From Capra hircus (taxonomy: Eukaryota > Chordata > Mammalia > Artiodactyla > Bovidae), in contig NC_030836.1 in the NCBI RefSeq assembly GCF_001704415.2, positions 27,130,001 to 27,194,000 of the forward strand: a stretch of 64,000 nt of DNA, read 5' to 3'. This document shows positions 23,199 to 34,880 of the stretch, one piece after another; the stretch's first letter is position 1, and every line of letters starts with the position of its first letter. The position numbers and the translations under genes were made by a program. Under the pieces are notes generated by a model. It searched no databases. It saw only the letters and a program-made list of their open reading frames with translations, and had not been told where the DNA came from.

Positions 23199-23558
23199 CA
23201 GTTAGGTCTCAGGTTTTGCATCTGTGGAATCAACCAACCAGAGATTGAAAATATGCAGAAAGAAATAAATTCCAGAAAGTTCCAAAAGTGAAACTTGAAT
23301 TTGCCTCATGCCAGCAACTATTTACATAACATTTACATTGTATTTACAACTATTTACATAGTATTTACATTGTATTAGGTATTATAAGCAATCTAGAGAT
23401 GATTTAAAGTACACAAGTATCCAGGAGGATGTGTGTAGGTTATATGCAAACACTACTCTGTTTTATATAGGGACTTCAGCATCCTTAAGTTTTGGCATCC
23501 ACAGGGCAGGGGGTATCCTGGAACCAGTCCTAGATCCAGCAGATATGGAGGACAACTG
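23199..23558. mobile_element. Tigger/pogo-type non-autonomous DNA transposon, about 360 bp
   Basis: The ends are CAGTT...AACTG with a TA on each side (23197-23198 and 23559-23560), as expected for the Tc1/mariner group. The interior has 'gattgaaaatatgcagaaag', 'aattccagaaagttcc' and 'attataagcaatctagagatg', which I recall from an ancient mammalian Tigger-type element. It carries no coding potential. Confidence 0.75.
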
Positions 23559-23639
23559 TATATACCCACAGATATGTGCATAACTTTGCATAAATGCAAA
23601 CACATGATTTCTTGTGAATGTGGGCATGTGGTATAAGGC

Positions 23640-24165
23640 TCAAATTAAAATCCAGTATTATGTGTTGCCTTGACATTAAAAGGCCTAACCATGAGTTCCT
23701 CACCTAATTCCAGTCCCACTCGTGAAGTCTCTTAGCCAAACAACCCAACCTCCTTATCACAGGGGTCCAGGCACTGTCCTGCTTCTCCCTGGGTATCCTA
23801 AGGTTTCAGCCCTTGTTAGCCTGAGAAAGCATTCAAATAAACCAATGACCTTCTCCCATGGGAACTAAGGACACTGCATCCTCTCGACACTAGACAGCCT
23901 GCCTCCCACAGCCGCTGGATATATTGTCTCTGTTCTTTGGGCCACCCCTTGTGAACCTGCATGACCTGCATTGCCGCCCACCCCAGGTTGTGAGTATATG
24001 TGAATAGTAAACTTCTATTTACCCATCTGTCCAGTGCTGGGTATTGTGTGTTTGGCAATCCCCATAAATACGGGTGGGCACCCCTCATCAATGGGGTGAA
24101 TAGGAGGTACTTGAAATAGTGCAGCCCTTTTGAAAACTCTGAAGACAGCCTGGCCACAGCACAGA
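23640..24165 (+). repeat. Possible old LTR fragment
   Basis: The composition resembles a class I LTR: TGTGTTGCC near 23660, 'aaataaaccaatgacc' near 23836 and 'gtaaacttctatttacc' near 24006. No flanking duplication or second LTR was found and the family is not identified. Confidence 0.3.
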
Positions 24166-24685
24166 TATTATTGATGTGATGTCTTAGAAAAAGAAGTTTT
24201 TCTGTTATGCCTTGGTGTTTGACTGCTTTTACTCCTCCAAAGTTATACCTTCAGATCCTTCCCAGAATGAGGCTTAGGCAACAAGAAGTAACACTTTCAC
24301 CCCAACTTATGTCCCCTGTTTCAGCTTTTAATAACCTCTCCCCAGATTCACAGAGGAAACAGCTGAATTGGACTAAAAAGTTCAAACCCCAGGGAAAAAC
24401 TAAAAATAAATCCGAATGCCAAACCAATTAAATCAAAAATTTTGAGATGGGTCTCGCCAGCAGCAGTATTTTTTAAAGTTCTTCAGGTGGTCCTGAAGGT
24501 CAGCCAAGGTTCAGGAACATGGTTGCAGGCAGCTAAAACTCCAGGTTCTGTGCCTCATTTCCTCTCACCTTGATGATTTCAGAATAAAGAAGACCCAGCT
24601 TGGTTTAAGACAGAGGAGAAGTTCCTAGAATCAGTCACCTCATTTCTGCTCGATAATTTCTAGGTTGTCCCTTCCAAAAGTTCTT
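24166..24685. other. Unique intergenic sequence
   Basis: No gene or recognisable repeat beyond a weak hAT-like stretch near 24455-24540. Confidence 0.4.
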
Positions 24686-24689
24686 TTAG

Positions 24690-25410
24690 CAATAATTTAA
24701 AAACAAATTGCAAATAGAACTGACTTATGACCCAGCAATCCCACTGCTGGGCCTACACACCAAGGAAACCAGAATAGAAAGAGACACATGAACCCCAATG
24801 TTCATCGCAGCACTGTTTATAATAGCCAGGACATGGAAACAACCTAGATGTCCATCAGCAGATGAATGGATAAGAAAGCTGTGGTACATATACACAATGG
24901 AGTATTACTCAGCTACTAAAAAGAATACATTTGAATCAGTTCTAATGAGATGGATGAAACTGGAGCCGATTATACAGAGTGAAATAAGTCAGAAAGAAAA
25001 ACACCAATACAGTATACTAACACATATATATGGAATTTAGAAAGATGGTAATGATGACCCTGTATGCAAGACAGCAAAAGAGACACAGATGTGTAGAGTG
25101 GACTTTTGGACTCTGAGGGAGAGGGAGAGGGTGGGATGATTTGGGAGAATGGCATTGAAACATGTATACTATCATGTAAGAAACGAATCGCCAGTCTATG
25201 TTCGATGCGGGATGCAGGATGCTCGGGGCTGGTGCACGGGGATGATCCGGAGGGATGATGTGGGGTGGGAGGTGGGAGGGGGGTTCATGTTTGGGAGCTC
25301 ATGTACACCCATGGCTGATTCATGTCAATGTATGCCAAAACCAATACAGTATTGTAAAATAAAATAAAGTAAAAATAAAAATTAAAAAAATAAAATAAAA
25401 AATAAAAACA
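24690..25410 (+). mobile_element. L1_BT, 3' 0.7 kb
   Basis: Encodes the ORF2 C-terminal tail (MFIAALFIIARTW... through SQKEKHQYSILTHIYGI) followed by the 3' UTR and an A/AAAT-rich tail. The reading frame is open for the last 80 residues, so it is a fairly young copy, but strongly 5'-truncated. Confidence 0.92.
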
Positions 25411-25964
25411 ATTGTATCCCAAACATGGAAAAAATATAAATAGATGACCAATCAATTCTTTGGCATCAAGCCAGAGCATTTTCCAAAATATCTTCTTGAC
25501 CCTCATTGACACTCTTGGAGAATATCACAGTGTATGTTACTAACAATCCACAAATGATAAAGGAGCTGGCATTTTTTATAATTTTATAAGGTAAAAGTTT
25601 TGCATAAATTGCTATCATTATAATTTTTAAAGTTCAGTGAAGGAGTTAACCCTAAAGGGAATATGGTTATTATCCTGTAGGACATTAACCTATCAAATAT
25701 CTAACATGGCAATCTTATTTCAGCATCTTTTTCCTAGTATCTACATTATGTGTTTGATTTTATGTGTCCCTATATAAAATATTGTGTATGTGTGTGTGTG
25801 TGTGTGTGTTCAAGCTCTTCTTAGAGCTAGCTTATTTGTCTTCCTGCCACTTGACTCATTAATAAGTAAAATATAATTTTGACATGTGCTAATAACAAGT
25901 AAATATTTAAGTCAAGCTTTTTCAAGTTAATAGCAATAATATGAATAGTTAACACTTCCTGCAT
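25411..25964. other. Unique sequence with a GT microsatellite
   Basis: No gene seen. A (TG)n tract lies at about 25785-25810. Confidence 0.5.
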
Positions 25965-26700
25965 GCTTAATAGAAGCCAAACATTGCACTCAGTGTCTGT
26001 ATAGTTTACCTCATTTAATTCTTTTCTTTCTCTTTTTTTAATATAAGTTTATTTATTTTAATTGGAGGTTAATTACTTTACAATATTGTATTGGTTTTGC
26101 CACACATCAACATGAATCCATGACAGGTATACACGTGTTCCTCATCCTGAACCCCCCTCCCACCTCCCTCCCCATACCATCCCTCTGGGTCGTCCCAGTG
26201 CATCAGCCCCAAGCATCCAGTATCATGCATCGAACCTGGACTGGCGATTCATTTCATATACGATATTATACATGTTTCAATGTCATTCTCCCAAATCATC
26301 CCACCCTCTCCCTCTCCCTCTCCCTCTCCCTCAGAGTCCAAAAGACTGTTCTATACATCTGTGTCTCTTTTGCTGTCTCGCATACAGGATTATTGTTACC
26401 ATCTTTCTAAATTCCATATATATGCATTAGTATACTGTATTGGTGTTTTTCTTTCTGGCTTACTTCACTCTGTATAATCGGCTCCAGTTTCATCCATCTC
26501 ATTAGAACTGATTCAGATGTATTCTTTTCATGGCTGAGTAATACTCCATTGTGTATATGTACCACAGCTTTCTTATCCATTCATCTGCTGATGGACATCT
26601 AGGTTGAATGATATTAATTTCACAAATGAAGGAACTGAAATTTATACAAGTTGGTAATTTTCTAGAATCCTCAGAAGTGACAGACCCAGGAAGCTAATTC
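25965..26700 (+). repeat. MIR SINE split by an L1 insertion
   Basis: Left part 25965-26030 ('gccaaacattgcactcagtg', 'tttacctcatttaattc') and right part 26610-26700 ('atttcacaaatgaaggaactg', 'aagttggtaattttctag') belong to one MIR. Confidence 0.6.
26031..26606 (-). mobile_element. L1_BT 3' end, 5'-truncated
   Basis: Antisense copy: T-rich start, the AATTGGAGGTTAATTACTTT end of the 3' UTR, a (CTCCCT)n expansion at about 26306-26332 (a purine-rich run in the sense direction), then the ORF2 tail. It stops at 'gacatctaggttg'. Confidence 0.92.
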
Positions 26701-27250
26701 AAATTATCTAACTTTATTAATCAAATTCTTAGCCAAAGGGAGTCTGTTTTCTCTGTACAATTTCTTTGTACATTGATCTAATAGTTTTGCATTAACATAT
26801 ACTTCAGATTTCAATATCTCCCCAAAATAACTTTCTCAGATCCCTTCCTTCCATTATCTGCCCCCAACTCCCTCTCTATAGAGGGAATATATTTCATATG
26901 ACCAAGGAAAGTAGTCCTGACTAAATAATCCATATTTTCATGTTTCCAAGGATGTATTTCTAATCCTTCTGCCTCTACCATCATCCTGCCTCTATAAGTT
27001 CAAAAACCATATTTAAAGCAGGAGCTGAAGTTGTACCCCACTATATAGTTTAAAACCCACTTAATACCAGTCCCACTTAATCAGTCCTTGCAATTCTGGG
27101 AGAATATACTATTTTTCTGTTTTACAAAAAAGAAAACTGGGACATATAAAACCTTTATAAACCCAATGGGGGTCTTCTGCCTTCAAATTTCAAGATTTAT
27201 GATCTCTCTAATATTCTACCCTGCCATTCATCCCCTAACTTTTTCAGAAC
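26701..27250. other. Unique intergenic sequence
   Basis: No gene or repeat recognised. Confidence 0.4.
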
Positions 27251-27890
27251 TTTGGATCTAAAAGGAAACTCTAACAGTGAGATTAAAACGTTTTGGAGAA
27301 GATCAGAGTCAGGGACACAAAATGTGTACCAAATGCAGGCAGTGTTGGGGGATGCATCAGGAACCAGGGCCAACACACTGGGACAAATTGTACTCTGGGG
27401 GGAAGCAATCCTAGATGCATTTGGATCTCAAGTCCCATCCCAAACAACACAATGGAGGCCTTCAATGCGTTTAGAGAAAAAAAAAAAATCAAACGAACTA
27501 CCACCGCAATTAAATGGGTGGCCTGGCCCAGCAGCACTCCCTCTCCCCCACACACCTCATTAATGAGAGGGCAGCATAAAACCACAGGGCTCCACCTACT
27601 CAGAGAGAGCAGCCTGGCACCAGGCCCTGGTAAAGTCCCAATCTCTGCAGCTTCCACCAGGAAGGACCCGGTCAAGGTCAAGCTTCCCTATAATTATCAC
27701 TATCTTGGACCACAACCTGCTGTGTTATTTAGAGAATCATCTCTTGCTCCTACCACAGATGCTCCCAACACTAGAACAGCAGACACTCTGCTCAGAGCAA
27801 GCTGCTTAAAGGCATCGTGTTCTCCCTGCCCATTCTGGGATTCCATCTGGACAGCTGTACGTACTCACATTCAGCACCACCATGTCACAC
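27250..27890. other. GC-richer non-repeat interval, function unknown
   Basis: Stands out from its AT-rich surroundings. Plus-strand (27293-27890) and minus-strand (27283-27681) frames are open but resemble no protein I know, and the plus frame runs on into an antisense BovB. It contains a perfect 12-bp palindrome CTCATTAATGAG at 27556-27567, made of two overlapping TAATGA homeodomain cores, and a TAATTA core near 27690. It could be an ancient exon, an OR-cluster enhancer, or simply unique DNA. Confidence 0.35.
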
Positions 27891-27896
27891 ACACAA

Positions 27897-28607
27897 CTTC
27901 AGAACACTTTGCAACCCCACGGACTGCAGCATGCCAGGCTTCCCTGTTCATCACCAACTCCTGGCCTGCTCAAACCCATGTCCACCAAGTCAGTGATGCC
28001 ATCCTGTCATCCCCTTCTCCTCCTGCCTTCAATCTTTCCCAGCATCAGGGTCTTTTCCAGTGAGTCAGTTCTTTGCATCAGCTTGCCAAAGTATTGGAGC
28101 TTCAGCATCAATCTTTCCAATATTCAGGATTAATTTCCTTTACGATTGACTGGTTTGATCTCCTTGCAGTCCAAGGGACTCTCAAGAGTCTTCTCAAACA
28201 CCACAGTTCAAAAACATCAATTATTCGGTGCTCAGTTTTCTTTACAGTCCACTTCTCACATCCATGCATGACTACTGGAAAAACCATAGCTTTAACTATA
28301 GTGGATCTTTGTCAGCAAATTAATGTCTCTGCTTTTTAATATGCTATCTAGGTTGGTCATAGCGTTTCTTCCAAAGAGCAAGCATCTTTTTAATTTCAAG
28401 GCTGCAGTCACCATCTGCAGTGATTTTGGACCCCAAGAAAATAAAGTCTGTCACTGTTTCCATTGTATCCCCATTTTTTGCCATGAAGCGATGGGACCAG
28501 ATGCCATTATCTTCATTTTTTTGAATGTTGAGTTTTAAACCAGCTTTTTCACTCTCCTCTGTCACTTTCATCAAGAGGCTCCTCAGTTCCTCTTCACTTT
28601 CTGCCAT
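27897..28607 (-). mobile_element. BovB LINE fragment
   Basis: Antisense copy from the 3' region to just short of the YADD block; MAESEEELRSLLMKV is encoded at the inner end. The usual GTTCAG tail is missing at the 3' side. Boundaries are approximate. Confidence 0.88.
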
Positions 28608-28956
28608 AAGTGAACTTTACTCCAGGGAATCAGGTAGGCTCTTTTACTGGGAAATCCCAAACTTATAGGTCTTTCCTCACAGGCTATTTAGTTTTACCAG
28701 AGTGAAGACTCCATTCTCCCAATTTAAGACTGCAGAGAGAGTGGCCTTCTAAATGATGCTGCCAACGTTCAGAAAGTTCAGTGACTATTAAGTCCAAGAC
28801 TTTCACATAATCCCCGTTTATCAGTTCAGTCCCCAGCCTATAACTGTGCCAGGTGTCCGGGATCCAGACAAGAAAATTGCAAAATGATACCTGTGAGACA
28901 AGAGGAGAACTAAAAAAGAAAAACCATGTATTATATCAATACTTATTCTGGCATAT
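28608..28956. other. Unique spacer between BovB copies
   Basis: No gene seen. Confidence 0.4.
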
Positions 28957-28966
28957 TAGCTATAAG

Positions 28967-30993
28967 TCAGCTCAGTTGCTCAGTCATGTCCAACCGTTTG
29001 TGACCCCATGAACTGTAGCACACCAGACTTCCCTGTCCATCACCAACACCAGGAGCTTGCTCAAACTCATGTCCATTGAGTCAGTGATGCCATCCAACCA
29101 TCTCATCCTCTATCATCCCCTTCTCCTCCTACCTTCAATCTTTCCCAGCATTAGGGTTTTTTCAAATGAGTAAGTTCTTTGCATCAGGTGGCCAAAGTAT
29201 TGGAGTATCAGCTTCAGCATCAGTCCTTCCAATGGATATTCAGGACTGATTTCCTTTAGGGTGGACTGGTTGGATCTCCTTGCCATCCAACGGACTCTCA
29301 AGAGTCTTCAACACCACAATTCAAAAGCATCAGTTCTTCGGCATTCAGCTTTCTTTATAGTCCAACTCTCACATCCATACATGACTACTGGAAAAATCAT
29401 AGCTTTAACTGGACGGCCCTTTGTTGGCAAAGTAATGTCTCTGCTTTTTAATATACTGTCTAGCTTGGTTATAGCTTTCCATACAAGGGGCAAGCGTCTT
29501 TTAATTTCATGGCTTCAGTCACCATCTTCAGTGATTTTGGAGCCCCCCAAAATAAAGTCTGTCACTGTTTCCATTGTTTCCACATCTATTTGTCATGAAG
29601 TGACGAGACCAAATGTCATGACCCTAGTTTTCTGAATGTTGAGTTTCGATCCAACTTTTTCACTCTCCTCTTTCACTTTCATCAAGAGGCCCTTTAGCTC
29701 TTCTTTGCTTTCTGCCATAAGGGTGGTGTCATCTACATACCTGAGGTTATTGATATGTCTGCCAGCAATTTTGATTCCAGCTTGTGCTTCATCCAGCCCA
29801 GCATATCACATGATGTACTCTGCATAGAAGTTAAATAAGCAGGGCGACAATATACAGCCTTGACGTACTCCTTTCCCAATTTGCAACCATTTGCTTTTCC
29901 ATGTCCAGTTCTAGCTGTTGCTTCTTGACCCGCATACAGATTTCTCAACAAACAGGTCAGGTGGTCTGATATTCCCATCTCTTTAAGAATTTTCCACAGT
30001 TTATTGTTGATCCACACAAAGTCTTTGGTATAGTCAATAATGCAGAAGGAGCATGGCAACCCACTCCAGTGTTCTTGCCTGGAGAATCCCAGGGATGGGG
30101 GAGCCTGTTGGGCTGCCATCCATGGGGTCGCACAGAGTCAGACACGACTGAAGAGACTTAGCAGGAGCAGCAGCAGCAGCAGCAGTTGTTTTTCTGGAAC
30201 TCTCTTGCTTCTTCTGTGATCCAATGGATGTTGGCAATTTGATCTCTGATTCATCTGCCATTTCTAAATTCAGCTAGAACATTTCATGGTTCACATACTG
30301 TTGAAGCCTGGCTTGGAAAATTTTGAGCATTACTTTGCTAGAGTGTGAGATGAGTGCAATTTGAGGTAGTCTGAACATTCTTTGCCATTGCCTTTCTTTA
30401 GAATTAGAATGAAAACTGACCTTTTTCTGTCCTGTGGCCACTGCTGACTTTTCCAAATTTGCTGGCATATTGAATGCAGCATTTTCACAGCATCATCTTT
30501 TAGGATTTGAAATACCTCAACTGGAATTCCATCACTTCTACTAGCTTTGTTTGTGGTGATGCTTCTTAAGGCCCACTGACTTCACATTCCAGGATGCCTT
30601 GCTCTAGGTGGTTGATCACACCATCATGGTTATCTGGGTCATGAAGATCTTTTTTGTATAGTTCTTCTATGTATTCTTGCCTCCTCTTCTTAATATCTTC
30701 TGCTTCTGTTAGGTCCAAGCCATTTCTGTCCTTTGTTGTACCCATCTTTGCTTGAAATGTTCCCTGGTATCTCTAATTTTCTTGAAGAGATCTCTAGTCT
30801 TTCCCATTCTATTGCTTTCCTCTATTTCTTTGCATTGATCACTGAGAAAGGCTTTTTTATCTCTCCTTCCTATTCTTTGGAACTCTGCATTCAGATGGTA
30901 TATCTTTTCTTTTCTCCTTTGCTTTTAGCTTCTCTTCTGCTCTCAGCTATTTGTAAGGCCTCCTCAGGTAACCAGAGCTAAGGAGTGTCTACC
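28967..30993 (-). mobile_element. BovB LINE, about 1.9 kb, with 10-bp TSD
   Basis: Longest BovB copy here apart from the nested one. It reaches from the GTTCAG-type 3' end through the RT core (antisense YADD region near 29725-29760) to the segment 5' of the RT domain, and is 5'-truncated near 30990. TAGCTATAAG flanks it at 28957-28966 and 30994-31003. Numerous frame breaks make it a dead copy. A Bov-A2 SINE interrupts it at 30046-30187. Confidence 0.93.
30046..30187 (+). mobile_element. Bov-A2-type SINE monomer with (CAG)n tail
   Basis: GGAGCATGGCAACCCACTCC through ACTGAAGAGACTTAGCAGGA and then a CAG repeat to about 30185. It sits inside the antisense BovB. Confidence 0.9.
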
Positions 30994-31214
30994 TAGCTAT
31001 AAGCAGAATCAACTGAAAAATTATTCACAACCTACAAGTTTATTTTTTAGGCTTCAAAATCAGTGAAGATGGTAACTGCATCCATGAAATTAAAAGATGC
31101 TTGCTCCTTGGAAGAAAAATTATGACCAAACTAGACAGCATATTAAAAACCAGAGACATTACTTGGCCAACAAAGGTCCATCTAGTCAAAGCTTCAGGTT
31201 TTCCTGTAGTCATG

Positions 31215-32753
31215 TGCCGGGGGCAGCGTGAGGAACTCCGCCCATGGCAAAGGTCATGAGGAAGGAGGCTTGGCATACGCAAAGGCGTGATCAAGCCTCA
31301 GGAAACCCCCTGTTCCCCAGCATCTACCCCAAAACCAGAGTCTGTTTTATGCTCTCCCCCATAACCATTTCTCTCGGAGAAGGAGTAAACATGCAGCTCC
31401 AAGGCAATAAAAATTGCTGGGCGTGACAAGAGTGTTTCAGCTTACGGACTCCTCTGAAGGTTATCTAGCCTGCCTGTATAGGTTCGTCCGGCCACATGTG
31501 ATTGTTTACAGCCTCCCAATCTGAGAGGCACAAGATGTTTTAGACTTACTAAAGACAAATTCTTTTGGGAAATTGTCAGTATAGTGGGTTGGTTAGGAAT
31601 TATATTGGTGAAGGGTTTTTCATTTGTTGTGCCAATAATTGCTGCTAATTTCCTGCCCTGGGTGTGACAAGGGTGTCTTAGGTCAAACCTCTCTGCTGAC
31701 AGACTAGCTTGTGTGACAGGATTATCCATACTCCTGCCACTACACACATGATGGTTTACTACCTCTCAACCATAAACAGCAAGCAGAGTGTTTTGGAGTA
31801 TTTTGAGAGTCTTAATTAGCATAGGGCTTTTCTCATTGTTGAATCAATGATTGCCGCCAGGCCTCCATATCCTTAGGCACCTGGGAATATATTAATCAAT
31901 GTATTTGGAATATAGAAAAGGAAATATAGTAATTTTTAAGGTGAGCAATACTAGACTTTTTGAGTTAATGAATTTTCTCTTTTGTAATAGATCACTGTAC
32001 TTTGTTATAAATCACTGTGTCCTTGCTATGTAAAAATGTAACTTTATCACTATCTTAAGACAAAATAGATCTTAAGGGGAACATTGGTGAAAGGATTTTC
32101 ATTTGTTGGGTTGATGTTTGCTGCTAAATCTCCATGTTCCCTGCCCTTATAATGAATATAACTAGCATATAGGAGAAATAAGTATTAACCTTTAAGATTA
32201 ATCATGTTAACCTCGGGTTAAATAAATTCCTTTCTTGATTGCAACTCACTACACCCTCACCCTATAGGAATGTAACTTTATTTGGAGGGTGGTGCCTGGT
32301 TTAAGAAAAAACACCCTTGGAAGAAATAAGTTTTTTGGTTATCAGAAAGAAAGGATCATAAAATGTCAGCAGGTCTCACTCACCGCCAGATAGTGTAAAA
32401 TCCTTAAGACCTTTTTATGTAAAGCACCTGATTTTGATAAAGGTCAGGACTGCTGACCCCCGCGTGACTCTGTATTCATCCTTATGTGTAACAAAAGGTA
32501 TATAAGCAAACCCAAAAATAAAGAAATTGGATCAGTTTCCGGAAAGACTGATTCCCCCATGTCGCGTCTTTCTTGCTCCCCGTTTCTCTGGCTGAATTCC
32601 AAGTTATTCAGCCTCTTTTTCTCTGCTAATTTTCCGACTACACTATCCGTTTCTAATCTTTCTATCTCTGTAATTAAATATGCATTTTTCCAAGGACGCC
32701 GATGCCATCCCCACCTTCAAATTCCCTGGATCCACCGGGGCTGGACCCCAGCA
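31215..32753 (+). mobile_element. Solo LTR of a bovine endogenous retrovirus (ERVK-like), 1539 bp
   Basis: Begins TGCCGGGG and ends CCCCAGCA, giving a TG...CA LTR with an inverted terminal repeat of 7 of 8 matches. A 6-bp target duplication flanks it (GTCATG at 31209-31214, GTCACG at 32754-32759; one mismatch). Near its 3' third lie a TATA box (TATATAAG, 32499-32506) and AATAAA (32517-32522), as expected for the promoter and R region. No gag, pol or env sequence and no second LTR are present, so it is a recombined solo LTR. The 6-bp duplication favours a class II (ERVK) origin; the exact family name is not certain. Confidence 0.9.
31419..31885 (+). repeat. Imperfect tandem duplication inside the LTR, about 240 bp unit
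   Basis: Unit 1 starts at GGGCGTGACAAG (31419) and unit 2 at GGGTGTGACAAG (31659). Both continue with 'tgtttacagcctcccaa' against 'tggtttactacctctcaa', then an 'aaga/agagtgttttaga' segment, then a 'ttttcatttgttg...attgctgc' segment. A third, shorter echo of the last segment is at about 32082-32150. Confidence 0.7.
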
Positions 32754-33194
32754 GTCACGTATGGACATGAGAGTTGGACCATAAAGAAAGTTGAGCGCTG
32801 AAGAATTGATGCTTTTGAACTGTGGTGTTGGAGAAGACTTGAGAGTCCCTTGGACAGCAAGGAAATTCAACCAGTCCATTCTAAAGGAAATCAGTCTTGA
32901 ATATTCATTGGAAGGACTGATGCTGAAGCTGATACTCCAATATTTTGGCCACCTGATGCAAAGAACTTACTCATTTGAAAAAACCTTGATGCTGGGAAAG
33001 ATTGAAGGCAGGAGGAGAAGGGGATGACAGAAGATGAGATAGTTGGATAGCATCACCAACTCAAAGGACATGAGTTTGAGTAAGCTCCAGGAGTTGGTGA
33101 CAGACAGGGAAGCCTGGCATACTGCAGTGCATGAGGTCACAAAGAGTCGGACACAACTGAGCAACTATACTGAACTGAACTGAACCTACAAGTT

Positions 33195-33890
33195 GAGAGT
33201 TATGTTTTATTCAGTAGACATACTGAGGACCTCAAACCTGGAAGGCAGCATCTCAAGTACCCCTGAGAGTACCACTCCATGGAGGTGATGGGGGGGGAGC
33301 CAGGACATATAGGAATTTCACAACAAGGGGCAGGCAGTAGTACTGAAACTGTTAATAAAAGAAAACTAGATGGCTTCCTTGGTGGCTCAGATAGTAAATA
33401 ATCTGTCTGCAATGCTGGAGACCTGGGTTCAATCCCTGAGTTGGGGAGATCCCCTGGAAGAGGGTCTGACAATTCACTCCAATATTCTTGCCTGGAGAAT
33501 CCCTATGGACAGAGGAGCCTGGAAGGCTACAGTCCATGGAGTTGCAAAGAGTCGGAAATTACTGAGTAACTAATGATGTTAGGCAGATGTCTGCAAGTTA
33601 AGGAATTTAGTTCTTTTCTATGTGTGGGAAGATGCTAGAGTCTGGGCTCACTGAAATATCCCTATGATGTGCAACTCAGCCATCTGGGGCCAGTATCCTG
33701 TGTTTTCACATAGTCAGTTCCTTGGGTTCACCATAGGGAGTGGCTGCCATCTGTTGGCTGCTAGATGGCAGATATGCTTTCCTTCCTGAGTTCTCTCAGG
33801 GCTCACCAGGTCACCCGTGATGATGACTGCAATTGCTGATAACTGTGTCATCCTTTGTTTACTGATATGGCAGACAACACTCTACTTCTC
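33195..33890 (+). repeat. Unclassified LTR-like interspersed repeat
   Basis: From 'gagagttatgttttattcag' to 'actgatatggcagacaac', split by a Bov-tA at 33369-33575. I recall this text from bovine repeats but cannot give a family name. Confidence 0.35.
33369..33575 (+). mobile_element. Bov-tA SINE
   Basis: Full-length copy from GATGGCTTCCTTGGTGGCTC to TTACTGAGTAACTAATGATG. Confidence 0.9.
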
Positions 33891-34012
33891 AGTAGCAAGT
33901 TACTTAAAGGCTCTAAATTCCAGTTACCTTATCTAGTAAATGGGGTAAGAGAACCTACCTCTCACTGTTGCTCCACTCAAAGAGTAGGTCCCTTATTTAT
34001 CCTTGTGTGTGT

Positions 34013-34232
34013 GTGCCATGTGTGCTAAGTCACTTTAGTAGTGTCCGACTCTTTGCAACCCTATGGACTGTTGCCCACCAGGATCCTCTGTCCATGGGGT
34101 TCTCCAGCCAAGAATACTGGAGTGGGTTGCCAAGCCCTCCTTCAGGGGAATCTTCCCAACCCAGGGATCAAATCCATGTCTCTTATGTCTCCTGCATTGG
34201 CAGGAGGGTTCTTTACCATCAGCGCCACCTGT
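34013..34232 (-). mobile_element. Bov-tA SINE
   Basis: Reverse-strand copy from GTGCCATGTGTGCTAAGTCA to TTTACCATCAGCGCCACCTG. Confidence 0.9.
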
Positions 34233-34339
34233 TTATCCTTAATGCAGTGTATAGTTTTTCAGGAACAAATTTCACTGAATTGTATGTAGAATATGAAACC
34301 TCATGCTTCCTTTAGAAAGGAACAAAACTGGTGGGGGAT

Positions 34340-34560
34340 GGGGTGAGGTTTCTAGCACTATGCAAAATACTTTCCATACATTATGTACACTAACATTAGT
34401 AGCAGACTTGTGAAACTAGAATTACTTCTATTTTACAGGTAACTAAACTGGGTTCAATGAAGGGAAATAATAGACTCTAATACACTTGGTTGGTAGAAGA
34501 GCAGAGCTGCAAACCCATGCCTGCCATGCTTCAGGTTATGCTGTCACCAGGGCACTGTGC
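34340..34560 (+). repeat. MIR SINE remnant
   Basis: Segments 'ctttccatacattatgtacac', 'tattttacaggtaactaaactggg' and 'agagcagagctgcaaacccatgc' occur in MIR order. Confidence 0.6.
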
Positions 34561-34724
34561 TACAGTACACCAAATGTTTCCATTATAGCTCTGATTAGAA
34601 ATTCATAGTTACAAATTAGGTGGGCTCCAGGTAAGAATCAGTTCTTTCATCCTCAGAAAAATTGAAACCATACACCAATATCATTCAACACAAAGTAAGT
34701 ATATAGGATACATGACTGTCAGTG

Positions 34725-34880
34725 CAAGGACCACAGAGGATGAGATGGTTGGATGGCATCATTGATTCAGTGGACATAAGTTTGAGCAAACTCCAGGAGA
34801 TAGTGAAGGACAGGGAAGCCTGGCATGCTGCAGTCCATGGGGTCACAGAGCTGGACATGATTTAGCAACTGAACAACAAC
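34725..34880 (+). mobile_element. BovB 3' end fragment
   Basis: Only the last 150 bases of BovB, from GGATGAGATGGTTGGATGGC to GACATGATTTAGCAACTGAA. Confidence 0.85.

Larger units (their letters stand above)
31041..33182 (+). mobile_element. BovB LINE, 5'-truncated, with 12-bp TSD, split by an LTR
   Basis: Two sense pieces, 31041-31214 and 32754-33182, are continuous in BovB once the LTR is removed. AACCTACAAGTT flanks the whole unit perfectly at 31029-31040 and 33183-33194. The second piece ends with the ACTGAACTGAAC tail. Confidence 0.94.

Noticed and set aside
24207..24431. Short plus-strand frame (74 residues)
   Set aside because: No homology recognised, no splice context, low length; typical of random open frames.
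27293..28063. 256-residue plus-strand open frame
   Set aside because: No recognisable domain. Its last third is the antisense of a BovB element and the opposite strand is also open over the first part, so it is most likely a composition effect. The underlying interval is listed separately.
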